The notes: a model not told the origin generated them from the letters alone. A stretch of 64,000 bases of DNA from Paracoccaceae bacterium (GCA_902543185.1 CACBXB010000004.1:62001-126000), one strand, 5' to 3'. Shown: positions 18,416 to 28,079, counted from the stretch's first letter. Program-made: numbers and translations.

Positions 18416-19213
18416 ATGTTTGACTTAGGTTTGGATGATAAAGTTGTTCTAATTACGGGCGGAAGCGATGGCCTTGGTCGTGCTACTGCTGAGAGATTTG
18501 CGTTAGAAGGAGCTAAAGTTGTTATTTGTGCTCGACGTTCAGAACATCTGCTTCAAGTCGTAGATGAAATTCGAAAACAATCAATACAACATTTGGATAA
18601 GGATCCAGAAAAAGAGGTTGTCGGATATCCTGCTGATGTTACTAATCCAGAAGATTGTGCAAGTCTTGTATCAAACATAAAATCAAAATTTGGTGGAATT
18701 GATTTTTTAATAAATAATGCAGGAGCTTCGGCTGCAGCAGGGCTAGAAAAATTAAATGAGGCTGAATGGATAGCAGATTTTCATCTCAAGGTTATGTCCG
18801 CTGTAAGATTAAGTAAATTAGTAGTTCCTTCTATGAGAATTAGGGGCGGTGGGTGTATTATTAATGCAAGCATAGGCGGCGGGAAAGCGCCTGCTGCTGG
18901 ATCTCTTCCTACGTCTGTTATGCGGTCTGCAGGTCTTAATCTGACAAAATCTTTGGCTAACGAGTTTGCAGCTGACCAAATTAGGGTAAATGCTATTTGC
19001 ATTGGATTAATTAAATCTATGCAATGGGTCAGGCGTGCTGGCAATAAAGATCCAAAAGACCTTTACGATAATATGGCTAGTAAAATTCCCTTGGGTCGAG
19101 TTGGAGAGGCAGAGGAATATGCGGATTTAGTTGCTTTTCTTTGTTCTAAAAGAGCGCAATTTATTACCGGTACTTCAATTAATTTGGATGGGGGTATGTG
19201 TCCAGTGATCTAG
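18416..19213 (+). CDS. Atypical SDR-family protein lacking the Tyr/Lys catalytic pair
   Basis: 265 residues. The Rossmann motif TGGSDGLG (about 14-21), NNAG (100-103) and the C-terminal SINLDGG are typical of SDRs. The serine at about 152 (INASIGG) is kept. Where YxxxK should lie the sequence reads TSVMR (about 166-170), so both the catalytic Tyr and Lys are absent. The rest of the helix (LNLTKSLANEF) and the following QIRVNAI are normal, so this is not a frameshift. It may be a divergent reductase using other residues, or a non-catalytic NAD(P)-binding protein. Function unknown. GGAAGGA is the ribosome site. Confidence 0.85.
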   Translation: MFDLGLDDKVVLITGGSDGLGRATAERFALEGAKVVICARRSEHLLQVVDEIRKQSIQHLDKDPEKEVVGYPADVTNPEDCASLVSNIKSKFGGIDFLINNAGASAAAGLEKLNEAEWIADFHLKVMSAVRLSKLVVPSMRIRGGGCIINASIGGGKAPAAGSLPTSVMRSAGLNLTKSLANEFAADQIRVNAICIGLIKSMQWVRRAGNKDPKDLYDNMASKIPLGRVGEAEEYADLVAFLCSKRAQFITGTSINLDGGMCPVI

Positions 19214-19231
19214 TCACAGGTTTACATGACT

Positions 19232-19417
19232 TTAGGGCTCCATTTTGCTTGCGTTAGCTTCAGCAGCTATTTGAGCTTTTAGTATAATCATTTTTGCCAG
19301 TTTTTCAGTATTAGATAATGCACTCCAATCTGACCCTATTGGAATGCACATTCCGCAATCACATTGCTGATCTTTTTGACCACTCACGAAACTACGATAT
19401 ACGTGCTGTGGTATCAT
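19232..19417 (-). CDS. Small CDCGMC-motif protein (unrecognised)
   Basis: 61 residues. A CDCGMC cluster (residues 19-24) is followed by IPIGSDWSALSNTEK and a helical, alanine-rich tail. Three cysteines in CxCxxC suggest a metal or Fe-S site, or redox chemistry; no family is recognised. The ATG lies two bases after the stop of the upstream small gene (TAATAATG), so the pair is probably translationally coupled. Without homologues its coding status rests on that coupling and on the shared CxC motif. Confidence 0.5.
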   Translation of the reverse strand: MIPQHVYRSFVSGQKDQQCDCGMCIPIGSDWSALSNTEKLAKMIILKAQIAAEANASKMEP

Positions 19418-19419
19418 TA

Positions 19420-19548
19420 TTATGCAGCATTCTCAGAACTTTTTTGTTTGATTTCCCAAGCGATTTTTTTAACTTGATAATCTTTTTCGCTTAAATTATG
19501 CCAACCCACGCACTTTCCCGTAGGTGATCTACCACATGAACAGTTCAT
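19420..19548 (-). CDS. Tiny CxC...CxGxH protein, CDGSH-like motif (unrecognised)
   Basis: 42 residues from ATG 19548. The open frame reaches 19617, but GGAG lies six bases before 19548, which decides the start. It begins MNCSCGRSPTGKCVGWH and continues with a charged helix (LSEKDYQVKKIAWEIKQK). The spacing C-x-C-x7-C-x3-H, with S/T and CxGxH, resembles the 3Cys-1His ligand set of CDGSH (mitoNEET-type) 2Fe-2S proteins, with one residue fewer between the second and third cysteines. A zinc site is an equal possibility. It is the first gene of a two-gene unit with the CDCGMC protein. Function unknown. Confidence 0.55.
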   Translation of the reverse strand: MNCSCGRSPTGKCVGWHNLSEKDYQVKKIAWEIKQKSSENAA

Positions 19549-19748
19549 AAAAAACTCCAAATTTTTTCTTGGTTTACGGCAAACAAAAGTTTTTGGATCA
19601 TTATTTGTTGCAAACACAAGTAAGATAAACTTTTTTGGCTAGGCTTAGCTTGGAATATAATCCAGCTTAATGTACCCAGTAATTTTTATTTAAAACGCCT
19701 TGGGTAATATTGTTTTGCTGCAAGAATATACCGTTTAACGCGAGTTAA

Positions 19749-21614
19749 TTAATCAATAGTGCCCAATTCTGATAGTTTTAAAATGAATTCTTCCGTTTTA
19801 CTTGGGTCCCTAATGACTCTCTCTAAAGTTTCCTCTGAAAGACCCATTGTTTTTGCTCGGTCAAACATTGTCTTTGCTAAATTTTTATCTCCGTCTTGGA
19901 GTTTTGAAAACGCATAAAAGACGACCATTTCGGGCGCGACATCAATAGCATCAAGGTGTGGCTCAACTAGGGAAACGATTTTGCTATATTCTTCTTGCAA
20001 ATAATACATTGGGATAAGTCGTTTTGTTAGGTTCCAGCCACTATCGTTAGGCTGTAACCGTAAAGCCTTTTCAAAGAAACGTGTTCCTTCTTTAAGATCG
20101 CCACACTCCACCCAAATAGAGCCGCTAACAATAAATGTATCCGCTGTAGCTCCTAACTCTGCAGCTTTTTTTGCATACTGTTTTGATCTCTTACAATCTT
20201 TAGAGCCAATCCTAAATTCAACAAGTGCTCTTAAATTATAGGACGTGACATCATTATTTTCTGAAATATCCAAATCAGCAAGTCTGACCAATTCAGCTAT
20301 GTCTTTTGATAAGTCAGTAGATTTGCCAACAGTTATCTTAAGAATAAGGTTCCACCCCTTGATATTGTAAAGAATTGGAGACTCTTTTCCTAACTGCTCT
20401 TCAAGGCTTTTTACAATGTTTGTATGGTTTTCGTATGCATCGGGAGTAAATTTGAACCACTCTTCTCTAGAATTTAAAAAAAGAGTCAATCTCTCGGTAG
20501 TACCATATTTAGCAGCCCAGCTTTTTGCTTCTGAACCAGCAACTGCATTAATCTGTAAATGGGCAAGAATTTTATCCCCTATTTTATCCTGTATCTGAAA
20601 AATATCCTCGGCAGCAAAGTCTATTTTATCTGTCCAAACAACTTTATTTAGGGATGAATCAGTGAGCTGCATTTGTATTCTGGATTTATTAGAAATGGTT
20701 TGGATTGAACCCCGTACAACAAAATTTGCATTATAAAACTTTTTGATACTTGCATCGGAAAGCTGTCTCGATTTTGCATCCGAACTTGTACTGCTTGAAA
20801 GCACGCTGATACCTTTGTATCGGGATAAGCTTGAGATCATACTTGCTGTTATTGCGTCACTAAAGTTTCCACCTTCTTCTGAAGATGACAAGTTTTCAAA
20901 AGGATAGACAAGCATAATGGGAGAGGATGATTTAACGGTTGCTAATTGATCATCAGAAGAAACTTGCTCCTTTATACCCAAGTCCAATATGCCCAAAAAT
21001 AAAATGGCACCCAAGCCTAGTACTGCAACAAAAGCTGTAAACAAATATAATTTAAAAATGTTGCGATTTGATTTTAGTCTTCTTTTTTGTGATGGTTCCA
21101 CCAATAAATCAAAAGCATGAAACTCGTTCTGCTTTACTTTTTGAAGTCCAAGATCGTAGAATTCGTATGCTGTTTTACCCTTAACGAAGTCATAAATGAC
21201 CTTTGAAATAGTAACTCCGCCCGTTTGCGCTAAAGCCTCAAGCCTTGCTGCGATGTTTACACCATCACCAAGTAAATTCTCTTTTTCTTTTACCACATCC
21301 CCTGAATTAATACCTATACGGAACTCAAGCATCACACTAGTTTCATCTGATAAGTTGCGCTCTTTAATTGCTTGCTGAAATTCTACTGCGCACTCAACGG
21401 CTTAAAACGCACTTGGGAACTCTGCAAGAAATGAGTCACCTCCAGTATTAAATAAACGCCCCTCGTACTTTTCAAAAAGCTTTATAAGGATAGCTTCACA
21501 TGCGCGAAGATTGTGAATTGTTTCACTTTCGTTAGCTTCCATATGTTTGCTGTAGCCAACTACGTCCGTCGCGAAAATTACCGCAATCTTCCTTTCGATT
21601 TTTTCTTTAGTCAT
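19749..21614 (-). pseudogene. Class III adenylate/guanylate cyclase - TPR protein, interrupted by one in-frame stop
   Basis: The upstream part (21402-21614, 70 residues) holds the start of the cyclase domain: AVIFATDVVGYS with the first metal Asp, and GGDSFLAEFPSAF. It then meets TAA at 21402-21404. The same frame continues without shift: AVECAVEFQQAIK, FRIGINSGDVV, GDGVNIAARLE (the catalytic Asn/Arg), a membrane helix (about 45 codons later), a FlgO/TolB-like predicted nucleotide-system region and TPR-like repeats to 19749. Restoring the stop to Glu would give a 620-residue membrane cyclase with normal motifs. A downstream start near 21335 would lack the metal aspartates. It lies directly behind an integrase fragment. 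Alternatives are readthrough or a sequencing error. Confidence 0.8.
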
Positions 21615-21642
21615 GCGGCCTCACTGAATCGAGATTAGAGAT

Positions 21643-21849
21643 TTACATACCACTAATTAAACGTCTAGCGTTTAATGCCGCATTTTGATTGCGGGTCTTT
21701 AAACAAATCACAATTCTTGGGGTTTCATAGTGCTTCTGCAAATCATTTGGCACATGTATGGTGAAGTAGAACACACCGCCTTTACACATTAAATAGTGAG
21801 CATTTTTGTCTACCATATCGTACCATCCACATAACGTATAAAAAAACAT
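21643..21849 (-). pseudogene. Tyrosine integrase N-terminal fragment
   Basis: 68 codons. The part from about MVDKNAHYLMCKGGVFYF through IHVPNDLQKHY to IVICLKTRNQNAAL matches the N-terminal DUF6538-type domain of phage/island integrases. It ends with a stop where such proteins run on for several hundred residues, so the catalytic domain is missing. The start may be at 21816 rather than 21849. It lies 41 bases past the 3' end of tRNA-Gly on the same strand, the standard layout for an element integrated in a tRNA gene. It is probably a relic. Confidence 0.7.
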
Positions 21850-21890
21850 GATTACAAATCATATGGTTACACGACACTATGAAGGTAAAT

Positions 21891-21965
21891 TGGAGCGGGC
21901 GATGAGATTCGAACTCACGACATTTACCTTGGCAAGGTAACGCTCTACCCCTGAGCTACGCCCGC
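21891..21965 (-). tRNA. tRNA-Gly (GCC)
   Basis: On the minus strand the RNA starts GCGGGCG TAGCTCAGGGGTAGAGC. It has the anticodon loop CTTGCCAAG (anticodon GCC), the T arm GAGTTCGAATCTC, the 3' acceptor strand CGCCCGC, discriminator T and an encoded CCA (21891-21893). All four stems pair. It decodes GGC and GGU glycine codons. The integrase fragment immediately downstream marks it as a former attachment site. Confidence 0.97.
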
Positions 21966-22025
21966 GTCATTGAATATGCCGCTTCTACAAATACTCTTTT
22001 GGCTCTGCAAGTAAAAAATAGCAGA

Positions 22026-25000
22026 TTATTCAAATTCGATTAAAAGATCTTTAGCATCTATTTGCGATCCCGCAATAACATGAACCATTTTTACAACGGC
22101 ATCACGTTCCGCATGAAGCCCTGTCTCCATTTTCATGGCTTCGATTGTAAGAAGTAAATCCCCTTCGTTGACCGACTGACCTTTTGAAACTGTCACTCCC
22201 GCAACAACACCTGGCATAGGAGCACCAACGTGTGCATTATTACCTTCTTCTGCTTTTGGGTTGGATGCTGTTTGAGATTTAATCAGTCTATTAGGGACAC
22301 GAATAATGCGTGGTTGACCATTTAATTCAAAAAAGACCCTTACGTCTCCTTTGTCATCTGTTTCGCCAACGGCTTGCAAACGAATTTCTAGTGTTTTTCC
22401 GGGGTCAATTTCTGCAGTGATTTCTTCTCCAGGCTCCATACCGTAAAAAAAGGTTTTTGTTGGGAGGGCTCTGACAGGGCCATAAATTTTGTGCCTTTCC
22501 ATATAATCGAGAAAAACTTTTGGATACATGAGGTACCCGTTCAAGTCTTCGTCATCTATAATCATATCATCAAGTTGGGCAGATAAATCTTTTCGAACTT
22601 TTTCAAGATTCACGTTCTTAAGATGTTTTCCAGGTCTTTCCAAATTTGGTTTTTCGCCTTTTAATATTTTCTCAACAATTATTTTTGGAAATCCGCCGGG
22701 TGGTTGGCCAAGATTACCTCGCATCATATCTATGACGCTATCGGGGAAAGAGAGGTCGATATCTGGGTTTTCAATATCCTGTCGGCTAAGTCCTTGGGAC
22801 ACCATCATCAAAGCCATGTCACCAACTACTTTAGAAGATGGTGTGACTTTTACGATGTCTCCAAACATTTGATTGACATCCGCATATGTCTTGGCGATCT
22901 CTGGCCATTGTTCCTCTAGGCCTAAAGAACGAGCCTGCGCCTTTAAATTTGTAAACTGACCGCCTGGCATTTCATGTAGATACACTTCTGAAGCAGGTGC
23001 TGACGATCCACTCTCAAAAGCAATATATTGATCACGAACATGTTCCCAATAGTTGTTAATTTGCCTTACATCATCAATATCAAGTTCAGTATCACGCTCA
23101 GTATGCCTTAGGGCCTCTACAATTGACCCAAGGCATGGTTGCGAGGTTCCACCTGAAAAAGCATCCATTGCGGTATCTACTGCGTCAACGCCTGCCTCTG
23201 AGGCGGCTAGAATTGTTGAAGCCGCTATGCCACTCGTATCATGGGTGTGGAAATGAATAGGGATGCCAATTTCAGTTTTGAGCGTTTTTATAAGCATGGT
23301 AGCTGCTGCTGGTTTTAATAATCCGGCCATATCTTTTAAACCAAGAATATGTGCGCCTGCCGCTTCTAATTCTTTAGCCATTGAAACATAATACTTTAAA
23401 TCATACTTAGCCCGCTCTGGGTTCAAAATATCCCCAGTGTAGCAAATGCTAGCCTCACAAACTTTATTAGTTTCTAGAACTGCGTTCATCGCAACCCGCA
23501 TGTTTTCGACCCAATTCAGGCTATCGAAAACACGAAATACATCGATGCCTTTCGCAGCTTCCATAACAAAAGACTCTACAACATTATCAGGGTAATTTGT
23601 ATACCCGACCCCGTTTGAAGCTCGCAATAACATTTGTGTCATAATGTTTGGCATTGCAGCGCGGATATCTCGTAATCTTTGCCAAGGACATTCTTGTAAA
23701 AAACGATACGCGACATCGAACGTTGCGCCCCCCCAACACTCAACTGAAAAAAGTTTTGGAAGTTTGAAAGAATAAAACGGAGCCGCATTAATCATGTCTA
23801 ATGATCGCATGCGCGTTGCAAGAAGGGACTGATGGCCGTCTCGCATGGTTGTATCCGTTAATAGCAACCGTTTTTGCTCTAACATCCAATTAGCAACTGC
23901 TTTAGGTCCTTTTTCATCTAAAAGATTTCTGGTTCCGTAACCTGGTTCAACAGTAGTAGCAGGAGATCGAATGGATTTTAGGTCACTAGGCGGCTTTAAT
24001 CTGTCTACGGTTTCAGGATGTCCGTTAACCGTAATATCTGCTATATAATTTAGAACTTTCGTTCCCCGATCCCTTCTTTTACTGAATTCGAATAAATCTG
24101 TTGAGGTGTCGATGAATTTTGTAGTGTATTCGTAATTCAAAAACGTGGGGTGTTTCAGTAAGTTTTCAACAAATGCTATGTTGGTTGAAACACCTCTTAT
24201 TCTGAATTCTCGCAGCGCGCGATCCATCCTTGAAATGGCTTTTTCGGGGGTGGGGGCCCAAGCCGTGACTTTGACCAGCAAGCTGTCATAATAGCGCGTA
24301 ATCACACCTCCTGAATATGCTGTTCCCCCATCGAGACGTATACCCATTCCTGTGGCTTCTCGGAAGGCTGTGATACGCCCATAGTCTGGTATAAAATTAT
24401 TTTGTGGATCTTCAGTAGTTATTCGAGTTTGTAGTGCATGGCCATTTAGCTTGATATCTTCTTGCGATGTTTTTCCTGTAGCCTCAGCTAGCCCATAACC
24501 TTCTGAAATTAAAATTTGAGCCTGGACTATATCGATCCCGGTAACCTCTTCAGTAACGGTGTGTTCTACTTGGACCCTGGGATTTACTTCGATGAAGTAA
24601 AACTTTTCACTATCCATATCCATTAAAAACTCAACCGTCCCAGCACACGCATAATTCACATGTTGGCAAATTCTGCGGCCTAGCTCACATAATTCTTTGC
24701 GTTGAGACTCTGACAAATATGGGGCAGGCGCGCGCTCTACAACTTTTTGATTTCTTCTTTGAACGGAGCAATCTCGTTCCCAAAGATGATAGATTTTGCC
24801 GCTTTGATCCCCTAAAATCTGAACTTCAACATGCCGAGCTCGTGTGATCATCTTTTCTAGGTAACCTTCTCCGTTGCCAAAGGCAGCTTCTGCCTCGCGA
24901 CGTCCTTCAAGAATTTTATCTTCAAGCTCACTTTCATCATTAATAGGTCGCATCCCCCGACCTCCACCGCCCCATGAAGCTTTGAGCATTAAGGGATATC

Positions 25001-25463
25001 CTATGCCTTTAGCTTCTTTTTGAATGACGTTCATATCATCTCCAAGAACATCAGTGGCGGGTATTACTGGAACGTTAGCTTCAATTGCCACTTTTCTCGC
25101 TGAGGCTTTATCTCCCAAAGCACGCATGGTTTCAGCTTTGGGACCAATAAATGTTATTCCGTTAGCGTCACAAGCGTCTACAAAGTTTGGATTTTCACTT
25201 AACAGTCCATAACCTGGGTGGATCGCATCAGCGCCACTTAGCTTTGCAACTCTGATAATTTCGTCAATGGACAGGTAGGCTGCTACTGGTCCAAGACCCT
25301 CTCCTATACGATAAGCTTCATCTGCTTTAAATCTGTGAAGACCCAGTTTGTCTTCTTCAGCAAAAACGGCAACAGTCTTTTTTCCCATTTCATTGGCTGC
25401 GCGCATGATCCTAATTGCTATTTCACCACGGTTTGCTATCAGAATTTTTTTAAATGTCTTCAT
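22026..25463 (-). CDS. pyc: Pyruvate carboxylase
   Basis: 1145 residues, normal full length for the single-chain enzyme. The biotin carboxylase domain runs from the N terminus (KILIANRGEIAIRI; ATP-grasp with SWGGGGRGM) to about 455. The carboxyltransferase domain covers about 530-1000 (TTMRDGHQSLLATRMR with metal Asp; the HFHTHDTSG metal histidines). The biotin carrier domain at the C terminus has EAMKMET with biotinyl Lys at about 1111. It carboxylates pyruvate to oxaloacetate and refills the TCA cycle. It stands alone on the minus strand, downstream of a 279-base gap shared with divergent uvrD. Confidence 0.98.
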   Translation of the reverse strand: MKTFKKILIANRGEIAIRIMRAANEMGKKTVAVFAEEDKLGLHRFKADEAYRIGEGLGPVAAYLSIDEIIRVAKLSGADAIHPGYGLLSENPNFVDACDANGITFIGPKAETMRALGDKASARKVAIEANVPVIPATDVLGDDMNVIQKEAKGIGYPLMLKASWGGGGRGMRPINDESELEDKILEGRREAEAAFGNGEGYLEKMITRARHVEVQILGDQSGKIYHLWERDCSVQRRNQKVVERAPAPYLSESQRKELCELGRRICQHVNYACAGTVEFLMDMDSEKFYFIEVNPRVQVEHTVTEEVTGIDIVQAQILISEGYGLAEATGKTSQEDIKLNGHALQTRITTEDPQNNFIPDYGRITAFREATGMGIRLDGGTAYSGGVITRYYDSLLVKVTAWAPTPEKAISRMDRALREFRIRGVSTNIAFVENLLKHPTFLNYEYTTKFIDTSTDLFEFSKRRDRGTKVLNYIADITVNGHPETVDRLKPPSDLKSIRSPATTVEPGYGTRNLLDEKGPKAVANWMLEQKRLLLTDTTMRDGHQSLLATRMRSLDMINAAPFYSFKLPKLFSVECWGGATFDVAYRFLQECPWQRLRDIRAAMPNIMTQMLLRASNGVGYTNYPDNVVESFVMEAAKGIDVFRVFDSLNWVENMRVAMNAVLETNKVCEASICYTGDILNPERAKYDLKYYVSMAKELEAAGAHILGLKDMAGLLKPAAATMLIKTLKTEIGIPIHFHTHDTSGIAASTILAASEAGVDAVDTAMDAFSGGTSQPCLGSIVEALRHTERDTELDIDDVRQINNYWEHVRDQYIAFESGSSAPASEVYLHEMPGGQFTNLKAQARSLGLEEQWPEIAKTYADVNQMFGDIVKVTPSSKVVGDMALMMVSQGLSRQDIENPDIDLSFPDSVIDMMRGNLGQPPGGFPKIIVEKILKGEKPNLERPGKHLKNVNLEKVRKDLSAQLDDMIIDDEDLNGYLMYPKVFLDYMERHKIYGPVRALPTKTFFYGMEPGEEITAEIDPGKTLEIRLQAVGETDDKGDVRVFFELNGQPRIIRVPNRLIKSQTASNPKAEEGNNAHVGAPMPGVVAGVTVSKGQSVNEGDLLLTIEAMKMETGLHAERDAVVKMVHVIAGSQIDAKDLLIEFE

Positions 25464-25687
25464 TTTTCACCATATTTAAACTGAAGCATAAATTTTGGCC
25501 GCAAGCTGCACCGCAGCGATGCATAGAGTCAATGTATTATCTTTATATTTATTGAATTATTCAAACAATTACCTTTTTCATACCTTTTAAGAAAATTTTT
25601 ATTTATTGGTATTCGCTAACATGAAATTTCGTATTTTAAGTCTACATCTTTCAGATTGGATAAGATCTTGTAACTTAATGACAAAAG

Positions 25688-25702
25688 GAACAGAGCAAGA
25701 AC
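25688..25702. promoter_or_regulatory. LexA (SOS) box GAAC-N7-GAAC upstream of the UvrD/PcrA helicase
   Basis: The sequence is GAAC AGAGCAA GAAC, a perfect match to the alphaproteobacterial LexA direct repeat (GTTC-N7-GTTC on the other strand). It is centred about 48 bases before the helicase ATG at 25743, a normal operator position. Established knowledge: Rhodobacter and Caulobacter LexA use this half-site and spacing. LexA control of this gene is inference. Confidence 0.6.
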
Positions 25703-25742
25703 ATAGCTTCCATTTTTAAAATTTTTAAAGTAACCAGTAATT

Positions 25743-28079
25743 ATGAGCAGAAATGAAACTTTAAAAGCTGATAGTGTAGAAACTTTAAGTAGCCAGGCTA
25801 TGGCTGCTCGATCTTTTTCTTACTTAGATGAATTGAATAAAGAGCAAAGAAAAGCTGTTGAGGCTCTAGACGGGCCGATTCTAATGTTGGCTGGAGCAGG
25901 TACGGGTAAAACAAAAGCTCTAACAGCGCGTGTAGTACATTTGCTAAACATGAGACGCGCTAATCCAAATCAGATTTTAGCAGTCACTTTTACCAACAAA
26001 GCTGCTCGCGAAATGAAAAATAGAGTTGGCAATATGCTGGGGCAGGTTGCTGAAGGTATGCCTTGGATGGGCACATTTCACTCAATTTCTGTAAAGATCC
26101 TAAGAAGAAATGCAGAAATAGTGGGTTTAAAATCAAATTTCACGATATTGGATACAGATGACCAATTGCGATTGCTCAAACAGTTAATTCAAGCTGAAAA
26201 CATAGATGATAAACGTTGGCCAGCGAGGTTGTTGGCGGGTTTAATTGATCGTTGGAAAAATCGTGCTTGGCTCCCATCTGAAGTTCCGTCTTCGGAAAGC
26301 ACAGCCTATAACAATCAGGGAACAGAGTTATATGAGCAATACCAGAAAAGATTAAAGCAATTAAATGCAGTCGATTTTGGAGATTTGCTTTTATATTGTG
26401 TTGAAATATTCAAAAATAATCAGGACATTCTTAAAAAATATCAATCTTTTTTTCGTTATATTCTTGTTGATGAATACCAGGATACGAATGTTGCACAATA
26501 CCTATGGCTAAGATTGCTTGCTGGTGATCATAAAAATATTTGTTGTGTGGGGGATGATGACCAATCAATTTATGGATGGCGAGGCGCTGAAGTTGGAAAC
26601 ATTTTGCGTTTTGAAAAAGATTTTCCCGGCGCAACCGTTATACGTTTAGAGCAGAACTATAGATCCACACCTCATATTTTAGCAGCTGCATCGGGAGTTA
26701 TTGCAACAAACGAAGGTCGGTTAGGCAAAAAACTTTGGACTAGCTTGGAGACGGGAGAAAAAGTGCGACTGATTGGCCACTGGGACGGTGAGGAGGAGGC
26801 TCGCTGGATTGGAGAGGAAATAGAAGCCATTCAGCAAGGCAATCGTGGTGAGCCACCAGAAAGCTTAGAAAACTTAGCAATATTGGTTCGTGCTAGTCAC
26901 CAAATGCGCATGTTCGAAGATAGATTTTTAACAATCGGGTTGCCTTACCGAGTTATTGGAGGACCTCGCTTTTACGAAAGAATGGAAATTCGAGATGCGA
27001 TGGCTTATCTACGCATTGTAACAAGTTCGGAGGATGATCTAGCTTTTGAACGCATTATAAACACGCCTAAGCGAGGACTAGGAGATAAAGCTCAGCAGAA
27101 AATACAACTCAAGGCAAGACAGTACTCAACTTCTTTAGTTAAGGGCGCTAAGATCCTTCTTTCCGAGAAAGGTTTGGGGGGAAAGGGTGCAATCGAGCTG
27201 GATATATTGCTTTCAAATATACAAAGATGGGAAAATCATTTAAAGGATCAGGCTTTTAATCATATAGAGCTAGCAGAGCTAATTTTAGATGAGAGTGGCT
27301 ATACTGGAATGTGGCAAAATGATAAAACGCCAGATGCTCCGGGTCGTCTAGAAAATTTAAAAGAACTAGTTAAAGCATTGGAAAATTTTGAAAATATCCA
27401 AGGATTTTTGGAACACGTTAGCCTTGTTATGGACAATGATGCTGATGAGGGTGAGGAAAAAGTTTCCATAATGACTTTGCACGCCGCGAAAGGTCTCGAA
27501 TTTCCAGTAGTGTTTTTGCCGGGATGGGAGGATGGTCTTTTCCCTTCACAACGGTCTATGGATGAAAGCGGACTCAAAGGGTTAGAGGAAGAAAGAAGAT
27601 TGGCTTACGTAGGTATTACGCGAGCAGAAACCCTGTGTACTATTTCCTTTGCAGGTAACAGAAGGATATTTGGGCAATGGCAATCTTCTCTACCTTCGCG
27701 GTTTATTGATGAAATGCCTGCTGACCATGTAGAAGTATTAACTCCGCCAGGTCTTTATGGTGGTGGATTTGGTGCTGTTGGTATGAATTCTTCTTTGGAG
27801 GAAGAGGCTATGGGCGCCGACGGCTATAACTCTCCGGGCTGGAAGCGATTACAAAATAACAGCAAGCGGTCGATGCTTGGACAACCAAAAGATAGTAAAA
27901 ATCTCATAATTGATGCAACAGCAAGTTCAATTTTTGAAGTTGGAGCAAGGGTATTTCATCAAAAGTTTGGCTATGGGAATATTCAAGAGATAGAGGGAGA
28001 TAAACTTCAAATTGAGTTTGATAAAGCAGGAAACAAAAAAGTAGTTTCGAAGTTTATCATTTTGGCTGAGGATGTTTAG
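25743..28079 (+). CDS. UvrD/PcrA-type DNA helicase
   Basis: 778 residues. Motif order is complete for superfamily 1A: LNKEQRKAVE (Q motif), AGAGTGKT (Walker A, Lys56), TFTNKAAREM (Ia), DEYQDTN (II), GDDDQSIYGWRGA (III), EQNYRS (IV), TLHAAKGLEFPVV (V) and VGITRAE (VI). A C-terminal Tudor-like segment (GARVFHQKFGYGNIQEIEGDKLQIEF) resembles the PcrA/UvrD RNA-polymerase-binding tail. It unwinds DNA 3' to 5' in excision and mismatch repair and removes RecA or stalled polymerases. The ribosome site is weak. A LexA-type box upstream suggests SOS induction. Confidence 0.96.
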   Translation: MSRNETLKADSVETLSSQAMAARSFSYLDELNKEQRKAVEALDGPILMLAGAGTGKTKALTARVVHLLNMRRANPNQILAVTFTNKAAREMKNRVGNMLGQVAEGMPWMGTFHSISVKILRRNAEIVGLKSNFTILDTDDQLRLLKQLIQAENIDDKRWPARLLAGLIDRWKNRAWLPSEVPSSESTAYNNQGTELYEQYQKRLKQLNAVDFGDLLLYCVEIFKNNQDILKKYQSFFRYILVDEYQDTNVAQYLWLRLLAGDHKNICCVGDDDQSIYGWRGAEVGNILRFEKDFPGATVIRLEQNYRSTPHILAAASGVIATNEGRLGKKLWTSLETGEKVRLIGHWDGEEEARWIGEEIEAIQQGNRGEPPESLENLAILVRASHQMRMFEDRFLTIGLPYRVIGGPRFYERMEIRDAMAYLRIVTSSEDDLAFERIINTPKRGLGDKAQQKIQLKARQYSTSLVKGAKILLSEKGLGGKGAIELDILLSNIQRWENHLKDQAFNHIELAELILDESGYTGMWQNDKTPDAPGRLENLKELVKALENFENIQGFLEHVSLVMDNDADEGEEKVSIMTLHAAKGLEFPVVFLPGWEDGLFPSQRSMDESGLKGLEEERRLAYVGITRAETLCTISFAGNRRIFGQWQSSLPSRFIDEMPADHVEVLTPPGLYGGGFGAVGMNSSLEEEAMGADGYNSPGWKRLQNNSKRSMLGQPKDSKNLIIDATASSIFEVGARVFHQKFGYGNIQEIEGDKLQIEFDKAGNKKVVSKFIILAEDV

